A DNA stretch of 5,740 nucleotides from Bacillota bacterium (GTDB taxonomy: Bacteria; Bacillota; Clostridia; Tissierellales; Sedimentibacteraceae): assembly GCA_029239575.1 (NCBI GenBank), contig JARBUP010000245.1, positions 1-5,740 on the forward strand. Reading direction: 5' to 3'. The translations under genes were made by a program, and so were the position numbers. The notes beneath the pieces are model-generated. The model did not search any database. It was not told the DNA's origin and saw only the letters and a list, made by a program, of their open reading frames with translations. Shown here one piece after another: positions 5,095 to 5,740 of the stretch. Every line of letters starts with the position of its first letter. The stretch's first letter is position 1.

Positions 5095-5740
5095 ATGAAT
5101 ATTCTTGTTCTAATTAAAGAAGTTCCTGATATGGGAAAAGTTAAATTTGACAGTGAAAAAGGCGTTGTGGACAGATCTTCTGCAGAGTCTGAAATAAATC
5201 CTTTTGATATGAATGCATTACAAACAGCAGTTAATATAAAAAATAATTATGGTGCAAAAATTACAGTTCTTACAATGGGTCCTTTAAAAGCAGAAAAGTC
5301 TTTAAGGGATGCTTATGCAAGAGGTGCCGATAACGGCATTCTAATGACGGATAGAAAGTTTGGTGGTGCTGATACATACGCTACTTCAAAAACATTATCT
5401 GCAGGCATAAAACATTTTGGAAAATATGATTTAATAATTTGCGGAGAAAAATCTGTTGACGGAGATACAGGACAAGTAGGTGCTGAAGTAGCAGAATTTC
5501 TTGACATACCACATGCTTATTATGTAGATAAAATAATAAGTATAAATGAAAATGATATAGAAGTTGAAATTGAAAATTTATGCGGAAATAAACAAATAAG
5601 AAAAATGAAACTCCCATCTTTAATAGGGGTTACAAAAAATATAAATACACCTAAGCTTCCTACTGTAAACAGAAAACTACAATCTTTAAATGTTGAAATA
5701 GAAAAAATTTCTTTAGATGACCTTAATGAATTTATAAATG
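5095..5740 (+). CDS. etfB: Electron transfer flavoprotein beta subunit, 3' end outside the window
   Basis: The first 215 residues are present of a family that usually has about 260. EtfB pairs with EtfA to carry electrons from flavin dehydrogenases in the cytoplasm. Family marks are: IKEVPD at 7-12; EINPFDMNALQTA at 33-45; TMGPLKAEKSLRDAYARGAD at 60-79; GGADTYATSKTLSAGI at 90-105; and DLIICGEKSVDGDTGQVG at 112-129, the AMP/FAD-binding loop. The DGDT-x-QVG and ADT-x-ATS forms are those I associate with anaerobic, often electron-bifurcating Etfs, which bind a second FAD in this subunit in place of AMP; that is likely but not proven here. AGGAG (5084-5088) lies 6 bases before the ATG. The gene has its own promoter and GntR operator and is divergent from the regulator. 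etfA and a flavin dehydrogenase (lactate/2-hydroxy acid or acyl-CoA type) would be expected next, beyond the window. Confidence 0.95.
   Translation, partial: MNILVLIKEVPDMGKVKFDSEKGVVDRSSAESEINPFDMNALQTAVNIKNNYGAKITVLTMGPLKAEKSLRDAYARGADNGILMTDRKFGGADTYATSKTLSAGIKHFGKYDLIICGEKSVDGDTGQVGAEVAEFLDIPHAYYVDKIISINENDIEVEIENLCGNKQIRKMKLPSLIGVTKNINTPKLPTVNRKLQSLNVEIEKISLDDLNEFIN

Noticed and set aside
5313..5617. Minus-strand open frames opposite etfB
   Set aside because: They overlap a well-supported gene, lack ribosome binding sites and family features, and look like antisense shadows; the same applies to minus-strand frames within 1412-3208.

Overview
The window is strongly AT-rich. It has A/T-ending codons, strong AGGAGG-like ribosome binding sites, consensus TTGCAx/TATAAT promoters and short hairpin-plus-T-tract terminators. 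This points to a low-GC Firmicute, most likely an anaerobic Clostridia/Tissierellia-type fermenter. The DGDT-x-QVG motif in the electron-transfer flavoprotein also fits a strict anaerobe. No species can be assigned from the sequence alone.

Layout. (1) Positions 1-1293 hold the 3' part of a membrane protein of the DUF4153 type, cut by the left window edge and closed by an intrinsic terminator (1302-1337). (2) Positions 1373-3995 form a two-gene operon: promoter, palindromic operator, a class I PLP aminotransferase (1446-2612), then 18 bp later a YjiH-family membrane protein with a nucleoside-recognition/Gate domain (2631-3995). (3) Positions 3996-4123 separate convergent genes and hold a short dispersed-type repeat (GTCATCCTGAG..GAAGGATCTT) and a terminator hairpin. 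(4) A GntR/FadR-family regulator with an FCD ligand-binding domain lies on the minus strand (4124-4813), with its own promoter. (5) Divergent from it, a promoter plus a perfect palindromic operator drives the electron-transfer flavoprotein beta subunit gene etfB (5095 to past the right edge).

How the parts fit. The same 9-base core, GGTCTTACC, lies just downstream of the -10 box in both the aminotransferase promoter and the etfB promoter (7 and 8 bases after TATAAT). It has the TGGTNNNACCA form known for the PdhR/LldR branch of the FadR regulators, and a regulator of that type is encoded between the two sites. The simplest reading is a local regulon: one acid-sensing repressor controlling (a) an amino acid/2-oxo acid transaminase with a putative transporter and (b) an Etf-linked flavoprotein dehydrogenase system whose remaining genes should lie right of the window. 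This would link transamination to 2-hydroxy-acid or acyl-CoA redox chemistry. The substrate is not visible from the sequence.
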